DNA of 6,714 bases. Origin: Cyanobacteria bacterium UBA7694. GTDB lineage: Bacteria > Cyanobacteriota > Sericytochromatia > UBA7694. Positions within the stretch are counted from its first letter, which is position 1. Every line of letters begins with the position of its first letter. Below are positions 1-6,487 of this stretch, in pieces. Under the pieces are notes generated by a model. It saw only the letters and a program-made list of their open reading frames with translations, ran no database searches and was not told the DNA's origin. Position numbers and translations under genes: made by a program. The stretch spans positions 1-6,714 of the forward strand of contig DLGM01000424.1 of the NCBI GenBank assembly GCA_002482705.1, read 5' to 3'.

Positions 1-19
1 AAATTATCCTCTTTCTGCC

Positions 20-24
20 GGAGA
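20..24 (+). promoter_or_regulatory. Ribosome binding site of the lipoprotein gene
   Basis: GGAGA lies 8 to 9 bases before the ATG at 33, an ordinary spacing, and supports that start. Only 32 bases precede the ATG inside the window, so the promoter cannot be judged. Confidence 0.75.
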
Positions 25-32
25 TTGCCCTT

Positions 33-2174
33 ATGCATAAACCTGCCACCCTTATTAGCTTAGCCGCCGCAGTCCTTTTGGCGGCCTGTAACCTGCCTCA
101 ACCCCTCGGCGTTAGCGGCCTTTCCCCCACCCAAGTCAATATCAATAACAATACCGAATCACTCAATCACCGGGTCACCCGCAAAAAAGAAACCCTGACC
201 CTGGACAAAAGTTTTACCACCCAGCAAACCAGCACCGCATTAAGCCTCACCCTGGTGGCGGAAGTGGCGCCCCCAGAAATTGAAGGGGAACGGGTACAGG
301 CCACCAATATCCAAATTTTGGGCGACCGGGCCTTTGTCTCTTACGGCACCGCAGGCCCCGATTTTGCCGGAGGCCTGTATATCTTTGACATTAGCAACCC
401 AGCCCAACCGCAATTGCTTTCCGAACTGACAAAAAGTGATACCGACTATTATGCCGTGGCCAGTGACGGCAACCGGGTATTTTTGCCCGGTGCCACCGAA
501 GATGCCCGGTTTCGCAACCCAGCCCTGCTGGATGTCATCAGTTTACAAAGCAATGGCCAACTGGGCAGCGCTTTGGGCACCCTCAATGTCCCAAGCTTTG
601 CCGCCACCGATGTGGCCCTGGGAAATGGCAGCATCTACCTCACCAGTGGCGATGCCGGAGGCGGTGTCTCCCGCCTGGATACCACGACCTTTGAACGGCA
701 AAATTTTGCCGCTTTAACCGATGCCCGCGCGGTCACCTTGAATGGAGATCAGGTAGTCGCCTTCCGGGGAACTCCCGGAACCCTGCAAACTTTCACCCCC
801 GATTTGCAGCCCTTGCAATCTTTCCCTGTGGGCGAAAGCGCCACGATCCCGGTTTCTCAGGCAACGGTTCGCGTCCTAGATGGAGTGGCCTACGTCGGAG
901 CCGGTGACGGGGGTTTGATGGGCGTCAGCCTCAACAATGGAGCCTTGATGGGCCAAATGAAAGCCCCCAAAGGCATTACCAATGGGGCCGCCGTAGACGG
1001 AGATTATGCTTTTGCTGCTGAAGGGGAAGACGGAGTCGCCGACGCCCGCCGCAGCAATGGCCAACTGGAGCGCTTGGGCGCTTTCCGCTTCGGGGATCGC
1101 ATTTCCAGCAATGTCGTGGCTTGGCGCAATGGGGTTTTGTTTGTGGCCAACGGACGCGGAGGATTGAGCATTTTAACCGCCAATCTACCCACTCCAGGCC
1201 CCAGCGCAACGCCTACTCCCAGTGCCACTCCAACGCCCGCTCCTACTCCAACGCCCGCTCCTACCCCAACGCCCACCCCAGTGCCCACAGCCACACCGAT
1301 TCCCGGTTATCCCTTGGCGGTCATGACTGTCAATGCCATGGGCGACAACTTTAACCTCAACCAAAACGGAGTGGCCTTTGAAAGCGCCTGTACCGGGATC
1401 ACCTACAGCACCTGCACCTGGTGTAACAATGCCAACGACTGGCGCGCTCCCAAATTACAAACCCACGTCACCGCCAACCCCAAAACCTCGGTAGCGGCTT
1501 GGAGCGTTTCCAACCTCTTTAACGCCACCAGTGGAGAAGACACTATCAGCCAGTTTGAAGCCCGCGTGTTGCAAGAAGCCCAAACCCTGATTGCCAGCGG
1601 CAAGTCGGCCTGTGTGTACCTCCCCACGGGTAGTAATGGCCAACCCAACCGCTCCGGGGCCAACTGCAACAGCAATGGAGACGGCAAACTGCAGTGCAGC
1701 GGCAGCCTCAACAAAAACATCGATGTGGCCAGTTGCCCCAGCGTTGCCATTTACGCCGAGGCCATCAACCTCAATCACAGCATGGGTAATACTCCCGTTT
1801 ATATGGCTGCAGCCAACACCTTCAGCATCAATCGGAGCTACAAAGGTTTGGCCGTCTCTCGGGGAGATCTCAATATCAGTTTGCAGAACAGCGGCGTTGT
1901 CGCCGAAGGCATCTTTGTCGGCCTGCGCGCCAATAACCTCAACCTGAGCAACCAAGCCCAGCTCAAAGGATTATACAGTTCACTGCAAAACAGCAGTCTG
2001 AGCGTCAACCTCAACAATGGGGGACGCCTGGATGGCGCCCTGTACACCAATGCACGGGTCGATTTCTCTGCCAGCGGCAATGGCCTGATGAAGCTGGATA
2101 CAGGCATTATCAACACCTGGGGAGCCCAAACCGGGGTGGTAAAACCCGTCATGTGCCAAGCGCCCCAATCGTAG
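33..2174 (+). CDS. Secreted lipoprotein: beta-propeller-like domain, Thr-Pro linker, beta-helix-like C-terminal domain
   Basis: A 713-residue protein probably anchored by lipid in the outer membrane or on the cell surface. The N-terminus is a short hydrophobic signal ending in a lipobox L16-A17-A18-C19; Asn at +2 is compatible with outer-membrane sorting under the E. coli rule. Residues about 85-385 hold roughly seven blade-like repeats of about 45 residues. The clearest (about 90-131) contains GGLYIFDISNPAQPQLL, which resembles LVIVD-type repeats. Residues about 386-424 are a Pro/Thr/Ser linker, coded partly by 18-bp tandem repeats. Residues about 427-713 have eight cysteines (453, 461, 464, 527, 545, 555, 568, 708) and then short Asn/Leu/Ser/Gly-rich strands (about 570-695) that look like a beta-helix, somewhat bactofilin-like. 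No catalytic motif is visible. A role in adhesion or envelope structure is only inference. The gene ends at a strong terminator and faces the nitroreductase gene. Confidence 0.9.
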   Translation: MHKPATLISLAAAVLLAACNLPQPLGVSGLSPTQVNINNNTESLNHRVTRKKETLTLDKSFTTQQTSTALSLTLVAEVAPPEIEGERVQATNIQILGDRAFVSYGTAGPDFAGGLYIFDISNPAQPQLLSELTKSDTDYYAVASDGNRVFLPGATEDARFRNPALLDVISLQSNGQLGSALGTLNVPSFAATDVALGNGSIYLTSGDAGGGVSRLDTTTFERQNFAALTDARAVTLNGDQVVAFRGTPGTLQTFTPDLQPLQSFPVGESATIPVSQATVRVLDGVAYVGAGDGGLMGVSLNNGALMGQMKAPKGITNGAAVDGDYAFAAEGEDGVADARRSNGQLERLGAFRFGDRISSNVVAWRNGVLFVANGRGGLSILTANLPTPGPSATPTPSATPTPAPTPTPAPTPTPTPVPTATPIPGYPLAVMTVNAMGDNFNLNQNGVAFESACTGITYSTCTWCNNANDWRAPKLQTHVTANPKTSVAAWSVSNLFNATSGEDTISQFEARVLQEAQTLIASGKSACVYLPTGSNGQPNRSGANCNSNGDGKLQCSGSLNKNIDVASCPSVAIYAEAINLNHSMGNTPVYMAAANTFSINRSYKGLAVSRGDLNISLQNSGVVAEGIFVGLRANNLNLSNQAQLKGLYSSLQNSSLSVNLNNGGRLDGALYTNARVDFSASGNGLMKLDTGIINTWGAQTGVVKPVMCQAPQS
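1227..1280 (+). repeat. 18-bp tandem repeat (about three units) coding the Thr-Pro linker
   Basis: Units 1227-1244 and 1245-1262 are identical (ACTCCAACGCCCGCTCCT), and 1263-1280 is a diverged third copy. Each unit codes six residues of the T-P-T-P-A-P type, so gain or loss of units keeps the frame and only changes linker length. Less regular Thr/Pro/Ser codons flank the array from about 1188 to 1305. Confidence 0.85.
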
Positions 2175-2191
2175 GTTGTAATCCCGAAACA

Positions 2192-2217
2192 AAAGGGGAG
2201 CCGCTTGGCTCCCCTTT
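2192..2217. terminator. Bidirectional rho-independent terminator between convergent genes
   Basis: A perfect 11-bp inverted repeat (AAAGGGGAGCC, loop GCTT, GGCTCCCCTTT). On the plus strand it continues into TTTATTGT; on the minus strand it continues into TTTTGTTT. It lies 17 bases after the lipoprotein stop and 16 bases beyond the nitroreductase stop, so it fits both convergent transcripts. Confidence 0.9.
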
Positions 2218-2233
2218 ATTGTGACCCAGCGGC

Positions 2234-2791
2234 TTAAGCGGTGCGAATCAGCACTTCACTCAAAGGCTGGCGTAAGCCTTCACGCTCTTTGAGCGGATAA
2301 CCGAACTGGATTAAGCCCACAATTTGGGTGTGTTCAGGATCCAAGTCAAACAATTCGTAGGCTTCCGGGTGATCAAAGCTCTTCCAGCCACTGGCCACGC
2401 CTTCGGCCCAGGCCGCCAACATCATGTTCTGAATACCACAGCAGGTAGCAGCATAATCTTCCTTTTGGCGGTAATCGTCGCCATTACGCACCATATACAC
2501 CAAAATTTGAGCCGGGATCGTCGGTTGGGCACCCCGGCTGACGCGCAGGGAAATTTCGCCCTCTTCAAGGCCACGCATCCGCAGCTTATTGGCCAAACGC
2601 TGGGCCAGATGCTCTGTCAGCTTAAAGGTCAGCTCAGGGCCAGGCAAAATAAAGCGCCACGGCTGGGTCATTTTGTGGTTGGGGCCCCACAGGGCCGCTT
2701 CTAAAGCCTTTTCCAGCACCTCAGTAGGGATTGGGCGATCTTGAAATTGAAAAGTAGTGCGCCGGGTGGCGATCAATTCGTGGATATTCAT
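2234..2791 (-). CDS. Small nitroreductase-family FMN oxidoreductase
   Basis: A 185-residue protein of the nitroreductase fold, close in length to compact members such as E. coli YdjA. The family are cytoplasmic homodimers that bind FMN and use NAD(P)H to reduce nitro compounds, quinones or other substrates. Visible family features are the N-terminal Arg-Arg pair (R10-R11) expected to contact the FMN phosphate, the WGPNHKMTQPWRF segment (35-47) typical of this subfamily, E111-D112-Y113 followed by a helix of the QNMMLAAWAEGVASGW type (121-136), and the late IVGLIQFGYP strand (157-166). The start ATG is preceded by GGAG (2797-2800 on the opposite strand) with a 5-base spacer. It is divergent from a TetR-family gene and probably controlled by it through the shared intergenic region. 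The true substrate cannot be read from the sequence. Confidence 0.93.
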   Translation of the reverse strand: MNIHELIATRRTTFQFQDRPIPTEVLEKALEAALWGPNHKMTQPWRFILPGPELTFKLTEHLAQRLANKLRMRGLEEGEISLRVSRGAQPTIPAQILVYMVRNGDDYRQKEDYAATCCGIQNMMLAAWAEGVASGWKSFDHPEAYELFDLDPEHTQIVGLIQFGYPLKEREGLRQPLSEVLIRTA

Positions 2792-2796
2792 GGGGT

Positions 2797-2800
2797 CTCC
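2797..2800 (-). promoter_or_regulatory. Ribosome binding site of the nitroreductase gene
   Basis: GGAG on the minus strand with 5 bases to the ATG at 2791. It supports this start, which also gives the expected N-terminus of the family. Confidence 0.65.
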
Positions 2801-2872
2801 AGAGTGGTATTCAGGTGTTTGTGGCCAGGGCTTGGGTTGCAGTGCCCAGCTAAATCCGTTAGGCTATTAAAC

Positions 2873-2933
2873 ACGAGTAATTGCTTACAATTCATAATAC
2901 AAGTATTTACTCGTATTGCCTACTCGCATTGAG
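2873..2933. promoter_or_regulatory. Likely TetR-family operator region: three TACTCG copies
   Basis: ACGAGTAA (2873-2880) and TTACTCGT (2907-2914) form an 8-bp inverted repeat with a 26-bp spacer. In addition, TACTCGTATTGCC (2908-2920) is followed directly by TACTCGCATTGAG (2921-2933), a 13-bp tandem pair matching at 10 positions. The motif therefore occurs once inverted and twice direct, within 70 bases of the regulator start. TetR-family regulators usually bind inverted repeats in the gap between themselves and a divergent target. Which pair is the real site is not settled by sequence. Confidence 0.55.
2894..2922 (-). promoter_or_regulatory. Candidate promoter of the nitroreductase gene
   Basis: On the minus strand TAGGCA (2922-2917, four of six matches to the -35 consensus) is separated by 17 bases from TATTAT (2899-2894, five of six matches to the -10). 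One TACTCG operator candidate (2908-2913) sits in the spacer and another (2921-2926) overlaps the -35, which suits repression. For the divergent regulator gene only a -10-like CATAAT (2893-2898) is seen, without a good -35. Predicted by eye only. Confidence 0.4.
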
Positions 2934-2934
2934 G
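2931..2934 (+). promoter_or_regulatory. Ribosome binding site of the TetR-family gene
   Basis: GAGG with 7 bases to the ATG at 2942. It overlaps the end of the second direct operator-like repeat, so a bound regulator here could also affect its own expression. Confidence 0.7.
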
Positions 2935-2941
2935 AATTGCC

Positions 2942-3571
2942 ATGAAACCCACCATCACCCCGCGCAAACAGCCCAAACAAGCCCGCTCTCAAGCCATGGT
3001 GGAAACCATTTTAGCCGCCGCCACTCGCGTTTTGACCACCCGGGGTTACGCCCGCACCAATACCAACGCCGTCGCCGAAGAAGCCGACATTAGCGTCGGG
3101 TCGCTGTATCAATACTTTCCCAATAAAGACGCCATCATTGCCGCTTTGCACCAGCGCCATGCCCAGCAAATGCGCGACCTGATCCGCCAGACCCTGGCCG
3201 ACCTCAACCACACCCGACCCAGCTTAAAATCGGCCATGCAACAGCTCATTCAGGCCTGGATGCAGGCCCACCAACTGGCCCCAGAACTCCACCACATCTT
3301 AGAATCAGACACCCCGGTATTTGCCCAACCCAATAGCAATGACAAAGCAGAAGAACAGATCGTCTTCAATGAAGTTACCCAATTTCTGCACCATTACCAG
3401 AGCGAGCTGCCGCCCACAGCCCTTCCGTTGACCACCTACTTGGTCATCAAAACCATTGAGTCATTGGTACACGCCATCGTGATTGACCCGCCTGAGGGCT
3501 TAAGCCCCCAGGCTTTAGAAGAGGGTATCCTCGCCATGGTCATGGGTTATCTACACCGGGCCAACCGGTGA
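2942..3571 (+). CDS. TetR/AcrR-family transcriptional regulator
   Basis: A 209-residue protein, the usual family length. After a basic N-terminal tail (K2 to R15) comes the TetR DNA-binding domain at about 15-65: a first helix with ETILAAATRVLTTRGYARTN, then the helix-turn-helix V44-AEEADISVGSLYQYFPNKDAI, whose GSLYQYFPNKD segment is the family hallmark. Residues about 70-209 are helical and variable, and form the ligand-binding and dimer part; the ligand is unknown. It is transcribed away from the nitroreductase gene and is most simply its local repressor, also controlling itself through the TACTCG sites in the gap. Its stop codon lies 7 bp from the stop of the convergent exported-protein gene, with no clear terminator between them. 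Confidence 0.95.
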   Translation: MKPTITPRKQPKQARSQAMVETILAAATRVLTTRGYARTNTNAVAEEADISVGSLYQYFPNKDAIIAALHQRHAQQMRDLIRQTLADLNHTRPSLKSAMQQLIQAWMQAHQLAPELHHILESDTPVFAQPNSNDKAEEQIVFNEVTQFLHHYQSELPPTALPLTTYLVIKTIESLVHAIVIDPPEGLSPQALEEGILAMVMGYLHRANR

Positions 3572-3578
3572 AATCGAC

Positions 3579-5990
3579 CTAGTCCGACTCAGGTGAAAGA
3601 ACGTCCGGATCGCCCTTTTCATTCAGAATCAACTGCCCGTGAGCATCCGTCATGTAAAGTTTATAACCCATCACTTTGCCTGCGGTCAGCAGCGGCTGGT
3701 AGATAATCATGCCCGGCAGAGTGCCTGGCCCGGCAGCGGCAAAATCGGCATAATCCACCAAAGAGCCGCGAACCCCGAGTCCGCTCACTTCCGTCACCGG
3801 GTTCTTGAAATCAAACGAAGTCAATAACTCTCCCGCAGAACTCTTGGCCAACGCTTCTAAATTGGGCGGGAACGACTCATCTTCAGCTTGCGCCAACAAC
3901 AACGTCGTTTTGAGCAGATTTCGGTTCATTTTGAGCATGACCAAGTGGTACTCATGCTGATTGGCCTGCTTCTGTTTCTGGGCATCCTGTTCAAAACAGC
4001 GCTCCATAGCTCCAATATCGAGTTTGTTCATATCGGCCTGTAAACGGAAGTGTAATTCACTGCCCTCTGGGGTGGCACTTTCTTCCAAGACAAAATGTTC
4101 TACATGCTGCACACAGTTCGGCAATGCAGCCGGGATGTCTTCATCCACCTGGGCTCCCAGGTTCAAGAGCTTGGGAATTTGCAGATACACCACTTGGCGG
4201 GGAGCCGACTGCAGCCGGGCCGCCTGAAATTCAGGGGCCTGCAACAAGCTGGCAGCCGGTTTTGTCAAGAGTGGCTCAGGACGCGTGCTAAGGCGTAAAA
4301 AGCCCTGGTTTTCTGCCAGCCACAGGGGCAGTTTTTCATTTCTTAGCGAGTAGGTCAACTGCAACAAAGGGGAATGGGCCGCGTCTGGCTGCCAGGTCAT
4401 CCGCCACCCCTGATCCGGGGTTTCAGGCCAGGGTTTGAGCGTGAGCGGCTCTTTCAGCTCCCAGATGTCGTCATTGGTCAAAACTGCAACCTCACCCTCC
4501 GAGAGATAGGCATACACCCTATAACCGGGATACCCCCCCAGTTTCGGATTTTTGGGATCGAGCGACTGGCGTTTGCCCAAGGGCTCATAAAAAACCTGCC
4601 CGGCCGCGCTGACCGGAAAACCCTGACGCTTAAAATTGCTGAAAGAATCAAGCGCTTTGCCAATCCCCGACTGCTGGGTCAGGGGATTGGTGACGTCTTT
4701 CCAGTAGGCGTTTTCACCCTTGGCAGCCTTGAGTAAACTGGTCATATCCTCCGGATACAGCCCCCCATGGTCGACCCCAAAAGTTTCTACCATGGTTTGC
4801 AAGGTGTGGGCATTGGCCTTGACCGAAGAACTTTGGGCCCGTTTGACATATGGCCCGGCAAACAACTCCCCAAAGGGCTGGGGATTCAGGCGCATGGCCT
4901 TAAGGGCTTGAAAGCTCTGAGCGGGCTGCTGAAGCCCCAAATAGGTCTGAAGCGTGGGGGTCCGATCTTTGCTGTCAGGGCTTAAGGCTGCACTCCAGGC
5001 CAGTTGGCCGTTGAGCCCGGCCCAAAATTGGGGCCAGGCAATGTCTGTGTGTTTTAATAACGCCTGCTCCCAGCGTTCAAATTCAGCCTGAAAGACCGAT
5101 GCCCCAACCTGTTCGGTCAATGTTTTTAAAGACTCAATCAAAGGGGTTTTGAGGGTAAAAGCCTGGAAAAAAAAGCTGTCAGCGGACACCATCGGAGCCA
5201 AGGCGTTTAAATCTAAGGCTTTGCCCAACACCGGCAAGTCTTGTTGCCATGCTTGGCCATACAGGCCGCGCGCATCGACTCCCATTCCCATCAGGCTGGG
5301 GAAATTCATGGGGGGTTCCTTTTCAGTGGCGGCCCCAAACAATAAGCCGCTCAAGCGGTTGAAGTGATGAGGTTCGCCAAAAAACCACAGTCCCTGCTGC
5401 GGATGCGCCTGCACACGGGCCTGGACTTTAGGCCACAGCCCTGGGCTTTTGAGTAAATTTTCTACCTGTTCAAGGCCTTGGGCCACCACAATGCGCAAAC
5501 GCCCCTGCACAATCGCAGCCACCACCAGCTCCGCACTGAACGTACCCATGTCCGCATCACGCGTCAGCACAAAGACCGTTTCACCGGAAGCCAAGATATG
5601 GCTCTCAATCTCTTCGGCCTCGGCCTGTTTGTCTAAATAATCCTGGAATGGAGCCGGGTTCTTGAGCATCAGGCTAATGCTGAGCCACGGGTTTTCCTCA
5701 CTGCTGAAATCAGCCGCCACCGCCACCTGAGAACCCAAATGGGGCAGCACATCCTTTTCCCAATCCCAACCAAAATCCTGGGCTGTGACCAGCTCTTTTA
5801 AGCCTTCCTGAAACAGCTTCTGAATGCGGGGTTGGCGCATTAGCAGGTCCCATTGGCCGGGTGCCCAGTCTAGAGCGATGGCTAACTTAGCCTGTTCTGG
5901 CACGTCCTGCCAGACCTGATCAGGTGCGGCCAAAACGGGCAAACTCAGGGTCAGCGCCAGAGTAAGCCCTAAACACAATGACTTGGGCAT
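3579..5990 (-). CDS. Large exported protein, DUF3352-like, with two embedded pseudopilin-like modules
   Basis: An 803-residue protein when started at the ATG at 5990. That start is chosen because GGAG lies 10 bases upstream and because a clean signal peptide follows (basic K3, hydrophobic core, cleavage near VLA-AP, residue about 21-22). A TTG at 6014 would extend it by 8 residues but leaves the ribosome site inside the gene. No lipobox or further transmembrane segment is seen, so it is probably periplasmic or secreted. The first 370 or so residues have the WxDVPEQAKLAIALD and EKDVLPHLGSQVAVA features reminiscent of DUF3352, a poorly understood exported family common in cyanobacteria; this match is tentative. 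Residues about 391-506 and 684-790 are two related modules resembling the globular part of pseudopilins, without the N-terminal hydrophobic helix. No enzyme motif is visible and function is unknown. Confidence 0.88.
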   Translation of the reverse strand: MPKSLCLGLTLALTLSLPVLAAPDQVWQDVPEQAKLAIALDWAPGQWDLLMRQPRIQKLFQEGLKELVTAQDFGWDWEKDVLPHLGSQVAVAADFSSEENPWLSISLMLKNPAPFQDYLDKQAEAEEIESHILASGETVFVLTRDADMGTFSAELVVAAIVQGRLRIVVAQGLEQVENLLKSPGLWPKVQARVQAHPQQGLWFFGEPHHFNRLSGLLFGAATEKEPPMNFPSLMGMGVDARGLYGQAWQQDLPVLGKALDLNALAPMVSADSFFFQAFTLKTPLIESLKTLTEQVGASVFQAEFERWEQALLKHTDIAWPQFWAGLNGQLAWSAALSPDSKDRTPTLQTYLGLQQPAQSFQALKAMRLNPQPFGELFAGPYVKRAQSSSVKANAHTLQTMVETFGVDHGGLYPEDMTSLLKAAKGENAYWKDVTNPLTQQSGIGKALDSFSNFKRQGFPVSAAGQVFYEPLGKRQSLDPKNPKLGGYPGYRVYAYLSEGEVAVLTNDDIWELKEPLTLKPWPETPDQGWRMTWQPDAAHSPLLQLTYSLRNEKLPLWLAENQGFLRLSTRPEPLLTKPAASLLQAPEFQAARLQSAPRQVVYLQIPKLLNLGAQVDEDIPAALPNCVQHVEHFVLEESATPEGSELHFRLQADMNKLDIGAMERCFEQDAQKQKQANQHEYHLVMLKMNRNLLKTTLLLAQAEDESFPPNLEALAKSSAGELLTSFDFKNPVTEVSGLGVRGSLVDYADFAAAGPGTLPGMIIYQPLLTAGKVMGYKLYMTDAHGQLILNEKGDPDVLSPESD
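3621..3941 (-). other. Pseudopilin-like module 2 within the exported protein
   Basis: Residues about 684-790. It repeats the plan of module 1: helix, FP, NPVTEVSGLG, IIYQPL, GYKLYMTD. The distance from the YP/FP pair to the NP pair is 23 residues in both modules, and from the SG to the Y of Y-x-PL 26 and 27 residues. The two copies are clearly diverged in the rest, so the duplication is old. Confidence 0.6.
4473..4820 (-). other. Pseudopilin-like module 1 within the exported protein
   Basis: Residues about 391-506 of the exported protein (numbered from the ATG at 5990). The module begins with the amphipathic helix NAHTLQTMVETFGVDHGGLYP, then has NPLTQQSGIG, VFYEPLG and GYRVYAY. This order (a helix ending in G-x-YP, a loop with NP, a small beta-sheet) is that of GspG/pilin-like globular domains. 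The prepilin leader and transmembrane helix that normally precede it are absent. Confidence 0.6.
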
Positions 5991-6000
5991 AGTTATATTT

Positions 6001-6004
6001 CTCC
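6001..6004 (-). promoter_or_regulatory. Ribosome binding site deciding the start of the exported protein
   Basis: GGAG on the minus strand, 10 bases before the ATG at 5990. A start at the TTG at 6014 would place this site inside the coding region and add eight polar residues before the signal peptide, so the ATG is preferred. Confidence 0.65.
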
Positions 6005-6050
6005 GAGAAAGCAATGATGTGCCTTCAGCTTACCGTATCTGGGGTAAAAA

Positions 6051-6068
6051 CCCTATTTCAAAGATAGG
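6051..6068 (-). terminator. Weak candidate terminator downstream of the ATPase remnant
   Basis: On the minus strand CCTAT, a 7-base loop and ATAGG form a 5-bp hairpin, followed by G and five T. It would end transcripts from the AbrB gene and the remnant before the exported-protein gene. The stem is short and AT-rich, so it is uncertain. Confidence 0.3.
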
Positions 6069-6080
6069 CCCTGAGCGCAG

Positions 6081-6487
6081 TCAGACTGCCACATACCGTT
6101 GCCGAGGGCGCTGAGGTTTGTCCGGGAGCGTGAGTTGCAACTGGCCTTGGATAATCAAAAGCTGAAGTATATCGCGACGCAAATGTTCACGGTGCTTTAA
6201 ACCTAAAAACAGTTGAATTTCCGTGCGAGTGCGTGGCGTTTGACAAAAATCCAAGACCTGCTCCCAGCGTTCAGCTTGCGCGGTGCGATCTACCGGAATG
6301 GAGCCAAGAATTGGAATCGCCAGTCGGACTTAAAAGACAGATTCCTCTTTTAGAATCGGATCAAAACCGCCAAATGTTTTGCCATATCTGAACAGTTGTT
6401 TCACCCCTGATCCCAGTTCCTCTGCCTATTTCACTTCTTTGAACACACGCGCAATCAGTAGGTTTTTATACCTAATATTAGAACTTA
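6081..6487 (-). pseudogene. Remnant of a RecG-related/AlbA_2-type ATPase, C-terminal part, with two in-frame stops
   Basis: One minus-strand frame from about 6487 to the TGA at 6081-6083 reads as the C-terminal third of the RecG-related (COG2865-like, Schlafen/AlbA_2) predicted regulators or ATPases. Visible pieces are NLLIARVFKEVK, AEELGSGVKQLFRYGKTFGG and DPILKEESVF from the HATPase_c_4-like region, then a winged-helix tail with ERWEQVLDFCQTPRTRTEIQ, FLGLKHREHLRRD and LTLPDKPQRPRQRYV. The frame is interrupted by TAG (6426-6428) where family members, as I recall them, often have Trp, and by TAA (6330-6332) just after SVF, where a Lys or Arg is common. Both can arise by one base change (TGG to TAG, AAA to TAA), and no frameshift is needed. 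The N-terminal AlbA_2 domain is missing; the sequence upstream is the end of the AbrB gene. The remnant is probably not functional. Confidence 0.8.

Noticed and set aside
1227..1280. Possible CRISPR-like repeats
   Set aside because: The units are directly adjacent with no spacers and code for Thr-Pro residues in frame with the lipoprotein gene.
1004..1294. A minus-strand open frame of 96 codons rich in Gly-Val-Ala repeats
   Set aside because: It is the reverse reading of the Thr-Pro linker repeats of the lipoprotein gene; it has no family signal of its own and no convincing ribosome site.
1455..1955. A minus-strand open frame of 166 codons inside the lipoprotein gene
   Set aside because: It lies fully antisense to a gene with a good start, lipobox and terminator. 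Its length is explained by the biased codon use of the sense gene, and no domain is recognisable.
5991..6014. Start of the exported protein at the TTG at 6014
   Set aside because: The ATG at 5990 has GGAG 10 bases upstream and begins a standard signal peptide; the TTG start would place that ribosome site within the coding region.
6330..6428. Stop-codon recoding or read-through as an explanation for the two in-frame stops in the ATPase remnant
   Set aside because: TAG, TAA and TGA all end the other genes in this window, and the remnant also lacks its N-terminal part, so decay is simpler.
6459..6474. TAGGT/ACCTA 5-bp hairpin as a terminator for the AbrB gene
   Set aside because: The stem is short and the T-run lies in the loop rather than after it. 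The sequence also reads as part of the ATPase remnant.
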